64,000 nt of DNA from Ideonella dechloratans (GCF_021049305.1 NZ_CP088081.1:3286001-3350000), one strand, 5' to 3'; counted from the stretch's first letter, positions 36,618 through 54,014 are shown. Notes: generated from the letters alone by a model not told the origin. Numbers and translations: made by a program.

Positions 36618-36893
36618 TTACTTCTTGGCCTTCTTGTCCGCGGGGTGACCCTTGAACGTGCGGGTCAGCGCGAACTCGCCCAGCTTGTGGCCGACCATCT
36701 GGTCGGTCACGTACACGGGGACGTGCTGCTTGCCGTTGTGCACGGCAATGGTCAGACCGATGAAGTCGGGCAGGATCGTCGAACGACGAGACCAGGTCTT
36801 GATCGGCTTCTTGTCCTTCGTGGCCACGGCCTTTTCGGCCTTGGCTTGAAGGTGATGGTCCACGAACGGACCCTTCTTGAGTGAACGTGCCAT
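36618..36893 (-). CDS. rpsS: 30S ribosomal protein S19
   Basis: A 91-residue head protein. Starts [20 protein letters not shown] and has [20 protein letters not shown] and [19 protein letters not shown]. Located 10 bases after rplB. Confidence 0.98.
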   Translation of the reverse strand: MARSLKKGPFVDHHLQAKAEKAVATKDKKPIKTWSRRSTILPDFIGLTIAVHNGKQHVPVYVTDQMVGHKLGEFALTRTFKGHPADKKAKK

Positions 36894-36903
36894 GGTCCAG
36901 CCC

Positions 36904-37728
36904 TTACTTCTTGCGACGCGAGACGATGAAAGTCTGCGTGCGCTTGTTGTTGCGAGTACGGTAGCCCTTGGTCAGCGTGTTCCACGGCGACACCGGAGCC
37001 TGGCCCTCGCCCGTGCGGCCTTCGCCACCACCGTGCGGGTGGTCCACCGGGTTCATGGCGGTACCGCGGACGGTCGGGCGGATGCCCTTCCAGCGGATCG
37101 CACCGGCCTTGCCGTACTGGCGCAGGTTGTGCTCTTCGTTGCTCACTTCACCGATGGTGGCGCGGCAATCGATGTGGATCTTGCGCACTTCACCGGAGCG
37201 CAGGCGGACCTGGGCGTAGGCACCTTCGCGGGCCATCAGGGTCACCGCGGTACCGGCCGAGCGGGCGATCTGGGCGCCCTTGCCCGGCAGCAGTTCCACG
37301 CAGTGGATGGTCGAACCCACGGGGATGTTGCGGATCGGCAGGGTGTTGCCAGCCTTGATCGGCGCTTCCGAGCCGCTCAGGATGGTGGCACCGACTTCCA
37401 GACCGCGCGGCGCGATGATGTAGCGACGTTCACCGTCGGCATAGCACACCAGAGCGATGTGGGCCGTGCGGTTCGGGTCGTACTCGATGCGCTCAACCTT
37501 GGCGGGAATGCCGTCCTTGTTGCGCTTGAAGTCCACCACACGGTAGTGGTGCTTGTGACCACCGCCCTTGTGGCGCATCGTGATGTGGCCGTTGTTGTTG
37601 CGGCCAGCATTCTGCTTTTGCGGTTCCAGCAGCGAAGCTTCCGGAGCGCCCTTGTGCAGGTGCTTGTGAACGACCTTGACGACGGCACGACGGCCGGGCG
37701 AGGTCGGCTTGACTTTGACGACTGCCAT
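36904..37728 (-). CDS. rplB: 50S ribosomal protein L2
   Basis: L2 supports the peptidyl-transferase centre. The 274-residue protein has [20 protein letters not shown], the region [20 protein letters not shown] and the most conserved segment [20 protein letters not shown], with the histidine near the catalytic site. It lies three bases after rplW. Confidence 0.98.
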   Translation of the reverse strand: MAVVKVKPTSPGRRAVVKVVHKHLHKGAPEASLLEPQKQNAGRNNNGHITMRHKGGGHKHHYRVVDFKRNKDGIPAKVERIEYDPNRTAHIALVCYADGERRYIIAPRGLEVGATILSGSEAPIKAGNTLPIRNIPVGSTIHCVELLPGKGAQIARSAGTAVTLMAREGAYAQVRLRSGEVRKIHIDCRATIGEVSNEEHNLRQYGKAGAIRWKGIRPTVRGTAMNPVDHPHGGGEGRTGEGQAPVSPWNTLTKGYRTRNNKRTQTFIVSRRKK

Positions 37729-37731
37729 GAT

Positions 37732-38043
37732 TTACGCGGCCTCCCCGGAGAAGTTGAGCTCCTGGCCGGCCTTCAGCGCGACATACGCCTTCTTGACATG
37801 GTCCCGACGGCCCATGTTCTTGCCGAAGCGCTTGACCTTGCCCTTCACGTTGACGACGGACACCGACTCGACCTCGACCTTGAACAGCAGCTCGACGGCG
37901 GCCTTGATCTCGGGCTTGGTGGCGTCCCGCAGGACCTTGAACAGGACCTGGTTGTGCTTCTCAGCAACCTGGGTGGCCTTCTCGGAGATCACCGGGGCGA
38001 CCAGCACCTGGGCCAGACGGCCCTCATTGAACTTGGCGCTCAT
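37732..38043 (-). CDS. rplW: 50S ribosomal protein L23
   Basis: A 103-residue docking site for trigger factor and SRP at the tunnel exit: [40 protein letters not shown] and [18 protein letters not shown]. Start overlaps the rplD stop by four bases. Confidence 0.98.
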   Translation of the reverse strand: MSAKFNEGRLAQVLVAPVISEKATQVAEKHNQVLFKVLRDATKPEIKAAVELLFKVEVESVSVVNVKGKVKRFGKNMGRRDHVKKAYVALKAGQELNFSGEAA

Positions 38044-38660
38044 TCGAACATCTCCTTGAGCTGTTCCACCGCAGCCTTGGTCACCAGCACCTTCTTGTAG
38101 AAGACCAGCGACAGCGGATCGGCGTAACGGGGCTCGACCACCAGCACGTTGTGCAGGTTGCGCGAAGCCAGCGCCAGGTTGTCGTCCAGCTGGTCGGTGA
38201 TGACCATCACGGAATCCAGACCCATGGCCTTGAACTTCGAGGCCAGCAGCTTGGTCTTGGGCGCTTCCACGGTCAGCGAGTCCACCACAGCCAGACGGCC
38301 GTCGCGGGCCAGCTGGGACAGGATGGTGGCGATACCGGCGCGGTACATCTTCTTGTTGACCTTCTGCGAGAAGTTCTCGTCAGGGGTGTTCGGGAAGATG
38401 CGACCACCCCCGCGCCACAGCGGCGAGGAGGTCATACCAGCACGCGCGTTGCCGGTGCCCTTCTGGCGGAAGGGCTTCTTGGTCGAGTGATGAACCTCGC
38501 GACGGGTCAGCTGCTTGCGGGTACCGGAGCGGGCGTTGGCCTGATAGGCCACCACGATCTGGTGCACCAGCGCTTCGTTGTAGTCGCGGGCAAACACGGT
38601 GTCAGGAGCGTCCACCTTCGAGGTGGCCTGACCTTGTTCGTTCAGGAGCTCGAGTTGCAT
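38040..38660 (-). CDS. rplD: 50S ribosomal protein L4
   Basis: L4 lines the exit tunnel and in E. coli also represses the S10 operon. 206 residues with [39 protein letters not shown] and [20 protein letters not shown]. Start overlaps the rplC stop by one base. The 230-base leader ahead of rplC could be where it acts, if that control exists here. Confidence 0.98.
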   Translation of the reverse strand: MQLELLNEQGQATSKVDAPDTVFARDYNEALVHQIVVAYQANARSGTRKQLTRREVHHSTKKPFRQKGTGNARAGMTSSPLWRGGGRIFPNTPDENFSQKVNKKMYRAGIATILSQLARDGRLAVVDSLTVEAPKTKLLASKFKAMGLDSVMVITDQLDDNLALASRNLHNVLVVEPRYADPLSLVFYKKVLVTKAAVEQLKEMFE

Positions 38661-39331
38661 CAGTTGGCTCCCTTCTTGACCTTGGCCTTGACGGCCGGAC
38701 GCACGGTCACGAAACCGTTCTTGGCGCCCGGCACCGCACCCTTGACCAGCAGCAGCTGGCGGGCCTCGTCCACGCGGACGATGTCCAGGTTCTGGGTGGT
38801 CACGGTCTCATCGCCCATGTGACCGGTCATCTTCTTGCCCGGGAACACGCGGCCCGGGTCCTGCGCCATCGAGATCGAACCCGGCACGTTGTGCGAACGG
38901 CTGTTACCGTGCGACGCGCGCTGCGAGCCGAAGTTGTGGCGCTTGATGGTGCCGGCGTAGCCCTTACCGATCGAGGTGCCCTGCACGTCGACCTTCTGGC
39001 CCGCGGCAAACAGCGTCACGGGCACGGTGGCGCCGGCCTTGTATTCGGCGGCCACGGTGGCTTCGACGCGGAATTCCTTCAGGATTTCACCGGCTTCCAC
39101 ACCTGCCTTGGCAAGGTGGCCAGCTTCCGGCTTGGTCACGCGCGATGCCTTGCGCGCGCCGAACGCCACTTGGAGGGCGCTGTAGCCGTCGGTCTCAACG
39201 GTCTTGACCTGGGTGACGCGGTTGTTGGACACGTCGAGCACGGTCACGGGGATGGCATCGCCATCGTCCGTGAACACGCGCATCATGCCCACCTTGCGGC
39301 CCAGCAAACCGAGACGGTTGCTCAGACTCAT
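38660..39331 (-). CDS. rplC: 50S ribosomal protein L3
   Basis: A 223-residue assembly starter whose loop reaches the peptidyl-transferase centre. Starts [20 protein letters not shown]; the loop region [20 protein letters not shown] is followed by [20 protein letters not shown] with the glutamine methylated in E. coli. GGAG precedes the ATG. A 230-base gap with promoter and hairpin separates it from rpsJ. Confidence 0.98.
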   Translation of the reverse strand: MSLSNRLGLLGRKVGMMRVFTDDGDAIPVTVLDVSNNRVTQVKTVETDGYSALQVAFGARKASRVTKPEAGHLAKAGVEAGEILKEFRVEATVAAEYKAGATVPVTLFAAGQKVDVQGTSIGKGYAGTIKRHNFGSQRASHGNSRSHNVPGSISMAQDPGRVFPGKKMTGHMGDETVTTQNLDIVRVDEARQLLLVKGAVPGAKNGFVTVRPAVKAKVKKGAN

Positions 39332-39472
39332 GGTTTTTCTCCGCCCCTTCTGGCCTCAATGGCTCGAAGGGCTGGGTTTTTCACAGACCCGACAGCGATT
39401 GGCCGGGTCGACGTACTCCGCCTCGGGCGGCCGCACCGAAATGCCACCACCCGAAACGGACAGTGGACGAAA

Positions 39473-39490
39473 GGCCGCCCGAAGGCGGCC
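39473..39490 (-). promoter_or_regulatory. UUCG-loop hairpin in the rplC leader
   Basis: On the transcript GGCCGCC-TTCG-GGCGGCC then TTTCG. The seven-base-pair stem with a very stable tetraloop begins about 14 bases after the predicted start of the rplC transcript. It could end the rpsJ transcript weakly, or act as an attenuator or 5' cap of the rplC mRNA. Confidence 0.5.
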
Positions 39491-39509
39491 AATCGTCCAA
39501 AAGCTTGCG

Positions 39510-39537
39510 AGTATAGCAGCTGTGGCGATCGCCGCAA
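39510..39537 (-). promoter_or_regulatory. Promoter for the rplC-rpsQ part of the S10 operon
   Basis: Minus strand: TTGCGG (39537-39532), 16-base spacer, TATACT (39515-39510). It implies that rpsJ and rplC onwards can be transcribed separately, with a leader of about 170 bases before rplC. Confidence 0.6.
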
Positions 39538-39561
39538 CTGCCCCACCCCAGCAACAGTGGA

Positions 39562-39873
39562 TTACTGCAGCTTGATCTCGACGTCCACGCCAGCCGGCAG
39601 GTCCAGCTTCATCAGGGCGTCGACGGTCTTGTCGGTCGGATCGACGATGTCCATCAGACGCTGGTGCGTGCGGATCTCGAACTGGTCGCGGCTGGTCTTG
39701 TTGACGTGCGGCGAGCGCAGGATGTCGAAACGCTGCATGCGGGTCGGCAGGGGCACCGGGCCCTTGACGATCGCGCCGGTGCGCTTGGCGGTGTCAACGA
39801 TTTCCAGAGCCGATTGGTCGATCAGCTTGTAATCGAAGGCCTTCAGACGGATGCGGATCTTTTGCTTTTGCAT
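39562..39873 (-). CDS. rpsJ: 30S ribosomal protein S10 (NusE)
   Basis: A 103-residue protein that serves in the 30S head and in antitermination with NusB and NusG. It has [40 protein letters not shown] and [19 protein letters not shown] [18 protein letters not shown]. It follows tufA by 65 bases and is separated from rplC by 230. Confidence 0.98.
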   Translation of the reverse strand: MQKQKIRIRLKAFDYKLIDQSALEIVDTAKRTGAIVKGPVPLPTRMQRFDILRSPHVNKTSRDQFEIRTHQRLMDIVDPTDKTVDALMKLDLPAGVDVEIKLQ

Positions 39874-39899
39874 GACGGTTCCTTGTAAAGAGCGATGAA

Positions 39900-39927
39900 G
39901 CCGGCCTGGTGCGATACCAGGACCGGC
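39900..39927 (-). promoter_or_regulatory. Hairpin between tufA and rpsJ
   Basis: GCCGGCCTGGT and ACCAGGACCGGC form an 11-base-pair stem with one bulged base and a five-base loop, without a U-run. It begins 11 bases after the tufA stop and may protect or define the 3' end of tuf mRNA. Confidence 0.5.
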
Positions 39928-39938
39928 CGGTCATGCAA

Positions 39939-41129
<1,191 letters not shown>

Positions 41130-41155
41130 TTCTGAATCTCCGAAAGAAAGAACAA

Positions 41156-41201
41156 CTGCCCGTGTGCGTTTAAGGTCTCCGGCCCAGGCTGCCACGGGCA
41201 G
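41156..41201 (-). promoter_or_regulatory. Long-range stem in the tufA leader
   Basis: CTGCCCGTG (41156-41164) and CACGGGCAG (41193-41201) are perfect complements with a 28-base loop, directly upstream of the tufA ribosome site (GGAGA). It could hide or present the ribosome site region, or be a processing site. No such stem precedes tufB. Confidence 0.45.
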
Positions 41202-41252
41202 CAGGCCCACCCCGTCATGCGGGGCGCCGAAGACCATCGGATGTCCTCGACA

Positions 41253-41278
41253 CGCCGGCGGCCATCAGGCCGCCGGCG
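41253..41278 (-). promoter_or_regulatory. Strong hairpin after fusA
   Basis: CGCCGGCGGCC and GGCCGCCGGCG, a perfect 11-base-pair stem with a four-base loop, 9 bases after the fusA stop. No U-run follows, so read-through into tufA is expected; mRNA processing is a likely role. Confidence 0.55.
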
Positions 41279-41287
41279 GTGAGGGGT

Positions 41288-43390
<2,103 letters not shown>

Positions 43391-43452
43391 GGTTCACTCC
43401 AAAGAGGAATTGCCGCCACCGGGATGTCCGATGGCGGCCAGGGGACAGGGTT

Positions 43453-43923
43453 TTAGAAGCGGAAGTGCGAGAAGGCCTTGTTGGCCTCGGCCATGCGGTG
43501 CACTTCGTCACGCTTCTTCATGGCGCCGCCGCGGCCTTCGGAGGCTTCCAGCAGTTCATTGGCCAGGCGGGCAGCCATCGACTTCTCACCACGCTTGCGG
43601 GCCGATTCCTTCAGCCAACGCATGGCCAGGGCCATCCGGCGGACGGGACGAACTTCCACGGGAACTTGGTAGTTCGCACCACCGACGCGGCGGCTCTTGA
43701 CTTCGACCATCGGCTTGACGTTGTTCAGCGCAACCATGAAGACCTCCAGCGGGTCCTTCTTGGCTTTCTGCTCAACCTGGTCGAGCGCACCGTAGATGAT
43801 GCGTTCGGCCACGGCCTTCTTGCCGGATTCCATGATCACGTTCATGAACTTGGACAGATCCACCGATCCGAACTTCGGATCCGGCAGGATTTCGCGCTTG
43901 GGGACTTCGCGACGACGAGGCAT
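43453..43923 (-). CDS. rpsG: 30S ribosomal protein S7
   Basis: S7 nucleates the 30S head and in E. coli represses str by binding the rpsL-rpsG gap. 156 residues, starting [20 protein letters not shown], with [20 protein letters not shown] and [17 protein letters not shown] at the end. ATG 43923 has GGAAGAG upstream; a longer frame to 43971 is not conserved. Confidence 0.98.
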   Translation of the reverse strand: MPRRREVPKREILPDPKFGSVDLSKFMNVIMESGKKAVAERIIYGALDQVEQKAKKDPLEVFMVALNNVKPMVEVKSRRVGGANYQVPVEVRPVRRMALAMRWLKESARKRGEKSMAARLANELLEASEGRGGAMKKRDEVHRMAEANKAFSHFRF

Positions 43924-44028
43924 TTCTCTTCCTTCATCTTCAGTTGGCACCGGGATTCGCATTCCCGACACCGCGAGAGCACCATGACCACCTTGATTTG
44001 AAGACCGGTGGCAGGACCCTCACTTACT

Positions 44029-44057
44029 CGGTGGCTTCCGGACGTCCGGATTCACCG
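44029..44057 (-). promoter_or_regulatory. Hairpin in the rpsL-rpsG gap (possible S7 site)
   Basis: CGGTG/CACCG close around TCCG-GACGTC-CGGA, giving a two-part stem with internal loops, in the 193-base gap between rpsL and rpsG. In E. coli the same gap binds S7 for translational feedback. Sequence similarity to that site is not evident. Confidence 0.35.
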
Positions 44058-44116
44058 CAACTTCCACACCGCAAGCCTGACGGCCGGGCGTGACATCCTG
44101 TTTTCAAGAAAGCGGC

Positions 44117-44494
44117 TTAGGCCTTCTTGGGGCGCTTGGCGCCGTACTTGGAACGCGCCTGCTTGCGATCCTTCACGCCCTGCAGGTCCAGGGAACCGCG
44201 GACGATGTGGTAACGCACACCCGGCAAGTCCTTCACACGGCCGCCGCGCACGAGCACGACGCTGTGTTCTTGCAGGTTGTGGCCTTCACCGCCGATGTAC
44301 GAGATGACCTCGAAACCGTTGGTCAGGCGCACCTTGGCCACCTTCCGCAGCGCCGAGTTCGGCTTCTTCGGCGTGGTGGTGTAGACGCGGGTGCAGACAC
44401 CGCGGCGCTGCGGGCAGTTCTGCATCGCAGGCGACTTGGACTTCGTGACTTCGACCTGACGGCCGTGGCGCACGAGCTGGTTGATGGTGGGCAT
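44117..44494 (-). CDS. rpsL: 30S ribosomal protein S12
   Basis: S12 monitors decoding. 125 residues: [40 protein letters not shown] and [20 protein letters not shown]. Lysines in PKKPNS and RVKDLPG, where streptomycin resistance arises, are wild type. ATG 44494 follows a leader of about 217 bases; it is the first gene of the str operon. Confidence 0.98.
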   Translation of the reverse strand: MPTINQLVRHGRQVEVTKSKSPAMQNCPQRRGVCTRVYTTTPKKPNSALRKVAKVRLTNGFEVISYIGGEGHNLQEHSVVLVRGGRVKDLPGVRYHIVRGSLDLQGVKDRKQARSKYGAKRPKKA

Positions 44495-44717
44495 GGGTAA
44501 CTTGTTCCCGTTTGAAGTTACGACGACAAAAAGGCACCAGGGCGCGCCCTCCTGCCGATGAAGCAGGTTCACGCACCCCGACGCCACAGGACCCTCCGCC
44601 CGGGCCGCACAGCACACCCGAAAAACAGCCAAACACAGCTGAATCGAGCACCTTGCCACCCTGGCCGGACAAGCCAAATCCGACGCCCGAGCTCACCCGG
44701 CCGTCGAAAAGCCCTCG

Positions 44718-44747
44718 ATTATAGTGGCAGGGGTTACCCCCTTGCAA
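44718..44747 (-). promoter_or_regulatory. Promoter of the str (rpsL) operon
   Basis: Minus strand: TTGCAA (44747-44742), 18-base spacer containing GGGG-TAA-CCCC, and TATAAT (44723-44718). The GC-rich bases after the -10 (CGAGGGC) fit a promoter under stringent control. The PIN gene starts only 18 bases beyond the -35, on the other strand. Confidence 0.75.
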
Positions 44748-44764
44748 GCCACGGCTCGCTCGCC

Positions 44765-45220
44765 ATGAACCCGCCTGCCTCCACATCCCGCCCCTGCGCC
44801 GTGATCGACAGCCAGTCCGTGCTGGACTGGCACTACTTCGACAATCCCGCTTGCAGGCACTGGTCGGAAAGCCTGGCGGCCGGCCACTGGCACTGGATCG
44901 CCACCGCCGCGATGCGGGACGAACTGGCCCATGTGCTGGCCAGGGGCATCCCGGGACGTCACGCCCCGGCGGGTCAGGCGGTGCTGGCCGCCTTCGACCG
45001 CTGGGCCGAGATCCGCCCCACGCCGCAGCCGCCCCTGGGGGGCTGGCCCCGTTGCCGGGACACCGATGATCAGAAGTTCATCGATCTGGCGCTGCTGGGC
45101 GGTGCCACCTGGCTGGTGAGCCGGGACAAGGCGGTGCTCAAGCTGGCGCGTCGGTGCTTGGCGCAGACGGGCCTGGTGGTGACCCCCCCCCATCTGTGGT
45201 CGCCCGCGCCCTCGGCGTGA
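44765..45220 (+). CDS. PIN-domain putative ribonuclease
   Basis: A 151-residue protein with the acidic PIN residues: Asp15 (AVIDSQSVLDW), Glu53 (MRDELAHVL), Asp103 (DTDDQKFIDLALLGGATWLV) and Asp122 (SRDKAVLKLA). PIN proteins of this type are often toxins that cut RNA, but no antitoxin gene is adjacent on either side: the neighbours are rpoC and rpsL on the opposite strand. It is the only plus-strand gene between 16.5 kb and the right edge. It could be a housekeeping PIN nuclease of Burkholderiales; targets are unknown. Confidence 0.8.
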   Translation: MNPPASTSRPCAVIDSQSVLDWHYFDNPACRHWSESLAAGHWHWIATAAMRDELAHVLARGIPGRHAPAGQAVLAAFDRWAEIRPTPQPPLGGWPRCRDTDDQKFIDLALLGGATWLVSRDKAVLKLARRCLAQTGLVVTPPHLWSPAPSA

Positions 45221-45232
45221 GCGCCGCATGAA

Positions 45233-45258
45233 AAAAGGCGCCCCGAGGGGCGCCTTTC
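45233..45258. terminator. Bidirectional terminator between the PIN gene and rpoC
   Basis: AAAGGCGCCCC (45234-45244) and GGGGCGCCTTT (45247-45257) form a stem of about ten pairs. On the minus strand it runs into TTTTTTC; on the plus strand into TTTC. It serves both convergent genes. Confidence 0.85.
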
Positions 45259-45280
45259 ATGTTGGCCTCGTCGCCGGGAA

Positions 45281-48200
45281 TCAGTCGGCGCTCGGCTCGG
45301 TGCCGGAGGCGGCATCCAGGCTGGCCAGCTGGGCCGAGGCGAGTTCCTCGGCTTCCTGCAGGGCGATGGCACGACGCTCGGTCTCGTCCATCTCTTCCTT
45401 GGCCTTGCGGGCCTGGTGGAAGGCCATGCCGGTGCCGGCCGGAATCAGGCGACCCACGATCACGTTTTCCTTCAGGCCACGCAGCTCGTCGCGCTTGCCC
45501 ATGATGGCCGCTTCGGTCAGCACGCGGGTGGTTTCCTGGAAGGACGCCGCGGAGATGAACGAGTCGGTCGACAGGGACGCCTTGGTGATGCCCAGCAGCA
45601 CGTCGGCGTAGGTCGCGGGGATCTTGTCCTCGCTGCGCAGCTTCTCGTTGGTGATGAACAGCTCCGAGCGCTCCACCTGCTCGCCGGCGATGTAGGACGA
45701 GTCGCCCGGGTTGACGATCTGCACGCGGCGCAGCATCTGGCGAACGATCACCTCGATGTGCTTGTCGTTGATCTTCACGCCCTGCAGACGGTAGACGTCC
45801 TGCACCTCGTCGACGATGTAGCGGGCCAGTTCCTCGACGCCCAGCAGACGCAGGATGTCCTGCGGATCGGCCGCGCCGTCGACGATCAGTTCGCCGCGGT
45901 TCACCACCTGACCTTCGTGCACCAGGATGTTCTTTTCCTTGGGCACCAGCTCTTCCCAGACCTTGCCGTCCGGGTCGGTGATCTGCAGGCGCACCTTGCC
46001 CTTGGTCTCCTTGCCGAAGGACACCGTGCCGGTGATCTCGGCCAGCGTGCCCTTGTCCTTGGGCGAACGGGCTTCGAACAGCTCGGCCACCCGCGGCAGA
46101 CCGCCGGTGATGTCACGGGTCTTCTGACCTTCGACCGGGATGCGGGCCAGCACTTCACCCGGGGCCAGGTCCTGGCCGTCGCGGATCTGGATCAGCGCGC
46201 CGACCTGGAAGCCGATGGTCACCGAGTGGTCGGTGCCCGGGATCTTCACTTCCTGGCCGTTGGCATCCAGCAGCTTGACCTGGGGGCGCACCACCTTGGC
46301 GGCGCCGCGGCGCTTGGGGTCGATCACCACCAGGGTGGACAGGCCGGTGACCTCGTCCACCTGCTTGGCCACGGTGACACCTTCCTCGACGTTCTCGAAC
46401 TTCGCCTTGCCGGCGAATTCCGTGATGATCGGGCGGGTCAGCGGGTCCCAGTTGCCCAGGATGGTGCCGGCCTTGATGGTCTGGTCGGCCTTGACGTTCA
46501 GGATCGCGCCGTACGGCACCTTGTGACGCTCGCGCTCACGGCCGTGCGGGTCGGTGATGACGATTTCGCCCGAACGCGAGATCACCACCAGCTCGCCCTT
46601 GCCGTTCGTGACGTAGCGCATCGTAGCGTTGAAGCCGATGATGCCGTCCGACTTGGCGTCGACACTGGAGGCGATGGCCGCGCGCGAGGCCGCACCACCG
46701 ATGTGGAAGGTCCGCATGGTCAGCTGCGTGCCCGGCTCGCCGATCGACTGCGCGGCGATCACGCCCACAGCCTCACCGGTGTTGACCAGGCCACCGCGGC
46801 CCAGATCGCGGCCGTAGCACTTGGCGCACAGACCGTAACGGGTCTCGCAAGTCAGCGGAGTGCGGACCTTGATCTCGTCCACGCCGGCCGACTCGATGGC
46901 GTCCAGGGTGTCCTCGTCCAGCATGGTGCCGGCGTCGATCAGCACCTGCTGGGTTTCCGGGTGCACCACTTCGACGGCGGTCACGCGGCCCAGCACGCGG
47001 TCGCGCAGGGATTCGATGACCTCACCGCCTTCGACCAGCGCGCGCATCGCGAAGCCGGCCTCGGTGCCGCAATCGTCCTCGGTCACCACCAGATCCTGGG
47101 TCACGTCCACCAGACGACGGGTCAGGTAGCCGGAATTCGCGGTCTTCAGCGCCGTGTCCGCCAGGCCCTTACGGGCACCGTGGGTGGAGATGAAGTACTG
47201 CAGAACGTTCAGGCCTTCGCGGAAGTTCGCGGTGATGGGGGTCTCGATGATCGAGCCGTCCGGCTTGGCCATCAGGCCCCGCATCCCGGCGAGCTGGCGG
47301 ATCTGCGCGGCAGAACCCCGGGCGCCGGAGTCGGCCATCATGTAGATGGAGTTGAAGGACTCCTGATCCACTTCCTTGCCGTTGCGGTCGATGACCTTTT
47401 CCTTGGAGAGCTGGCCCATCATGACCTTGCCCACCTCGTCACCGGTCTTGCCCCAGATGTCCACGACCTTGTTGTAGCGCTCGCCGGCGGTCACGAGACC
47501 CGAGACGTACTGCTGCTCGATCTCCTTGACTTCCTTCTCGGCGCGGTCGATCAGGCCCACCTTCTGCGGCGGCACCAGCATGTCCTCGATGGCGATCGAG
47601 ATGCCGGCGCGCGTGGCCAGGCGGAAGCCCGACTGCAGCAGCTTGTCGGCGAAGACGACGGTTTCCTTCAGGCCGCACTTGCGGAAGGAGGTGTTGATCA
47701 GCTTGCTGATCTCCTTCTTCTTCAGGGCCTTGTTGAGGTTGGAGAAGGGCAGGCCCTTGGGCAGGATCTCCGACAGCAGCGCACGGCCCACGGTGGTCTC
47801 CACCAGCTTGAGCTGGGGCTGGAATTCACCGTTGTCGTCCTTGGTCCACTCGGTCAGGCGCACGCTGATCTTGGCGGTGATCTCCACGGCGCCGCAGTCC
47901 AGCGCACGGCGCAGTTCCACGGTGTCGGAGAAGACCATGCCCTCGCCCTTGGCGTTGGTGCGCTCGCGGGTCGAGTAGTACAGGCCCAGCACCACGTCCT
48001 GCGACGGCACGATGGACGGCTCGCCCGAGGCCGGGAACAGCACGTTGTTGGAGGCCAGCATCAGGGCGCGGGCTTCCATCTGCGCTTCGATGGACAGCGG
48101 CACGTGCACGGCCATCTGGTCACCGTCGAAGTCGGCGTTGAAGGCCGCGCAGACCAGCGGGTGCAGCTGGATGGCCTTGCCTTCGATCAGCACCGGCTCG

Positions 48201-49504
48201 AAGGCCTGGATGCCCAGACGGTGCAGCGTCGGGGCGCGGTTCAGCATGACCGGGTGTTCCTTGATGACTTCTTCAAGGATGTCCCAGACCACCGGCGTGC
48301 CCGATTCCACTTCCTTCTTCGCCGCCTTGATGGTGGTGGCGATGCCCATCGCCTCCAGGCGCGAGAAGATGAAGGGCTTGAACAGCTCCAGGGCCATCAG
48401 CTTGGGCAGGCCGCACTGGTGCAGCTTGAGGGTCGGGCCCACGGTGATGACGGAACGGCCGGAGTAGTCGACGCGCTTGCCCAGCAGGTTCTGACGGAAG
48501 CGGCCCGACTTGCCCTTGATCATGTCGGCCAGCGACTTGAGGGCACGCTTGTTCGCGCCGGTCATGGCCTTGCCGCGACGGCCGTTGTCCAGCAGGCTGT
48601 CCACGGCTTCCTGCAGCATGCGCTTTTCGTTGCGCACGATGATCTCAGGGGCCTTGAGTTCCAGCAGGCGGGCCAGACGGTTGTTGCGGTTGATGACGCG
48701 ACGGTAAAGGTCGTTCAGGTCCGAGGTGGCGAAACGGCCGCCGTCCAGCGGCACCAGCGGACGCAGGTCCGGCGGCAGCACCGGCAGCACCGTCATGATC
48801 ATCCACTCGGGCTTGATGCCCGACTTCTTGAAGGCCTCCATGACCTTCAGGCGCTTGCTGTTCTTCTTGACCTTCAGCTCGCTGCCGGTCATGTCGTTGC
48901 GCAGGCGGTCGATCTCGACGTCCAGGTCCATGTCGGCCAGCAGCTTCTGGATGCCTTCGGCACCCATCAGCGCGACGAACTCGTCACCGAACTCCTGGCG
49001 CTTCGCGTCGTAGTCGTCCTCGGACATGATGCTGAACTTCTTCAGCGGGGTCATGCCCGGGTCCACCACCACGTAGGCTTCGAAGTACAGCACGCGCTCG
49101 ATGTCGCGCAGCGTCATGTCCAGGACCAGGCCCAGACGCGACGGCAGCGACTTCAGGAACCAGATGTGGGCGCAGGGCGCGGCCAGGTCGATGTGACCCA
49201 TGCGCTCGCGACGCACCTTGGTCTGGGTGACTTCAACGCCGCACTTCTCGCAGATCACGCCACGGTGCTTCAGGCGCTTGTACTTGCCGCACAGGCACTC
49301 GTAGTCCTTGATGGGGCCGAAGATCTTGGCGCAGAACAGACCGTCACGCTCGGGCTTGAACGTGCGGTAGTTGATCGTCTCGGGCTTCTTCACCTCACCG
49401 AAGGACCACGAGCGAATCTTCTCGGGCGAGGCCAGCCCAATCTTGATCGCGTCGAAGTGCTCGTCGGGGGTGAACTGCTTGAACAGGTCCAGCAAGCCTT
49501 TCAT
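45281..49504 (-). CDS. rpoC: RNA polymerase beta-prime subunit
   Basis: 1407 residues, normal for proteobacteria. The zinc site near the N-terminus ([20 protein letters not shown]), the catalytic [16 protein letters not shown] with its three aspartates, the bridge-helix/trigger-loop region ([20 protein letters not shown]) and the second zinc site ([16 protein letters not shown]) are present. It follows rpoB by 68 bases and ends at a shared terminator. Confidence 0.99.
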   Translation of the reverse strand: MKGLLDLFKQFTPDEHFDAIKIGLASPEKIRSWSFGEVKKPETINYRTFKPERDGLFCAKIFGPIKDYECLCGKYKRLKHRGVICEKCGVEVTQTKVRRERMGHIDLAAPCAHIWFLKSLPSRLGLVLDMTLRDIERVLYFEAYVVVDPGMTPLKKFSIMSEDDYDAKRQEFGDEFVALMGAEGIQKLLADMDLDVEIDRLRNDMTGSELKVKKNSKRLKVMEAFKKSGIKPEWMIMTVLPVLPPDLRPLVPLDGGRFATSDLNDLYRRVINRNNRLARLLELKAPEIIVRNEKRMLQEAVDSLLDNGRRGKAMTGANKRALKSLADMIKGKSGRFRQNLLGKRVDYSGRSVITVGPTLKLHQCGLPKLMALELFKPFIFSRLEAMGIATTIKAAKKEVESGTPVVWDILEEVIKEHPVMLNRAPTLHRLGIQAFEPVLIEGKAIQLHPLVCAAFNADFDGDQMAVHVPLSIEAQMEARALMLASNNVLFPASGEPSIVPSQDVVLGLYYSTRERTNAKGEGMVFSDTVELRRALDCGAVEITAKISVRLTEWTKDDNGEFQPQLKLVETTVGRALLSEILPKGLPFSNLNKALKKKEISKLINTSFRKCGLKETVVFADKLLQSGFRLATRAGISIAIEDMLVPPQKVGLIDRAEKEVKEIEQQYVSGLVTAGERYNKVVDIWGKTGDEVGKVMMGQLSKEKVIDRNGKEVDQESFNSIYMMADSGARGSAAQIRQLAGMRGLMAKPDGSIIETPITANFREGLNVLQYFISTHGARKGLADTALKTANSGYLTRRLVDVTQDLVVTEDDCGTEAGFAMRALVEGGEVIESLRDRVLGRVTAVEVVHPETQQVLIDAGTMLDEDTLDAIESAGVDEIKVRTPLTCETRYGLCAKCYGRDLGRGGLVNTGEAVGVIAAQSIGEPGTQLTMRTFHIGGAASRAAIASSVDAKSDGIIGFNATMRYVTNGKGELVVISRSGEIVITDPHGRERERHKVPYGAILNVKADQTIKAGTILGNWDPLTRPIITEFAGKAKFENVEEGVTVAKQVDEVTGLSTLVVIDPKRRGAAKVVRPQVKLLDANGQEVKIPGTDHSVTIGFQVGALIQIRDGQDLAPGEVLARIPVEGQKTRDITGGLPRVAELFEARSPKDKGTLAEITGTVSFGKETKGKVRLQITDPDGKVWEELVPKEKNILVHEGQVVNRGELIVDGAADPQDILRLLGVEELARYIVDEVQDVYRLQGVKINDKHIEVIVRQMLRRVQIVNPGDSSYIAGEQVERSELFITNEKLRSEDKIPATYADVLLGITKASLSTDSFISAASFQETTRVLTEAAIMGKRDELRGLKENVIVGRLIPAGTGMAFHQARKAKEEMDETERRAIALQEAEELASAQLASLDAASGTEPSAD

Positions 49505-49572
49505 GTGTCTTTCTCCAGGTTGACTGTGTATCGATCAGGGGGAATGGAAAACCAACGGGGCGCGCAGGGCGC

Positions 49573-53694
<4,122 letters not shown>

Positions 53695-53888
53695 TGAACA
53701 CTCCGTAGCGACGAGGCGCGCCCGGCCGTGGCACGCTCCTCGCAAGGCGACTGGCTTTTGCAGGCACGCGTCCACCATGGAGGGCCTGAAAGCTTGGTGG
53801 CTGGCCACTACCAGCCGCTGGCGGACAACCCCGGCGTTGCACCGGAGTCCGACCAAACCTGTTCTTCTGCAGTCGGATCAGAGAACAC

Positions 53889-53924
53889 TTGGAAAACCCC
53901 CGATTATCACTCGGGATTTTCCAA
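53889..53924 (-). promoter_or_regulatory. Long A/T-ended hairpin in the rplL-rpoB gap
   Basis: TTGGAAAA (53889-53896) and TTTTCCAA (53917-53924) enclose CCCCGA/TCGGGA-type pairs, about 13 pairs in all with a short loop. The rplL-rpoB gap in E. coli holds an RNase III site at this place; the form suggests the same here. The rest of 53695-54014 shows only the attenuator below. Confidence 0.5.
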
Positions 53925-53963
53925 CTGCTCTCGGAAGGGTTTCCGTGAGCTCGTCCATCAAGC

Positions 53964-53999
53964 GCAAAAGGCCGGGGGCCTTTCGGACCCCCAGCCTCT
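53964..53999 (-). terminator. Attenuator between rplL and rpoB
   Basis: On the transcript GGCTGGGGG pairs with CCCCCGGCC around TCCGAAAGG, followed by TTTTGC. It lies 15 bases after the rplL stop. Partial termination here would lower rpoBC relative to L10 and L7/L12, as known in E. coli. Confidence 0.75.
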
Positions 54000-54014
54000 T
54001 GGCGACGGAGCGAA

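Noticed and set aside
53695..53856. A 54-residue N-terminal extension of RpoB
   Set aside because: The usual RpoB N-terminus begins at 53694; the extension lies in the leader with no family similarity.
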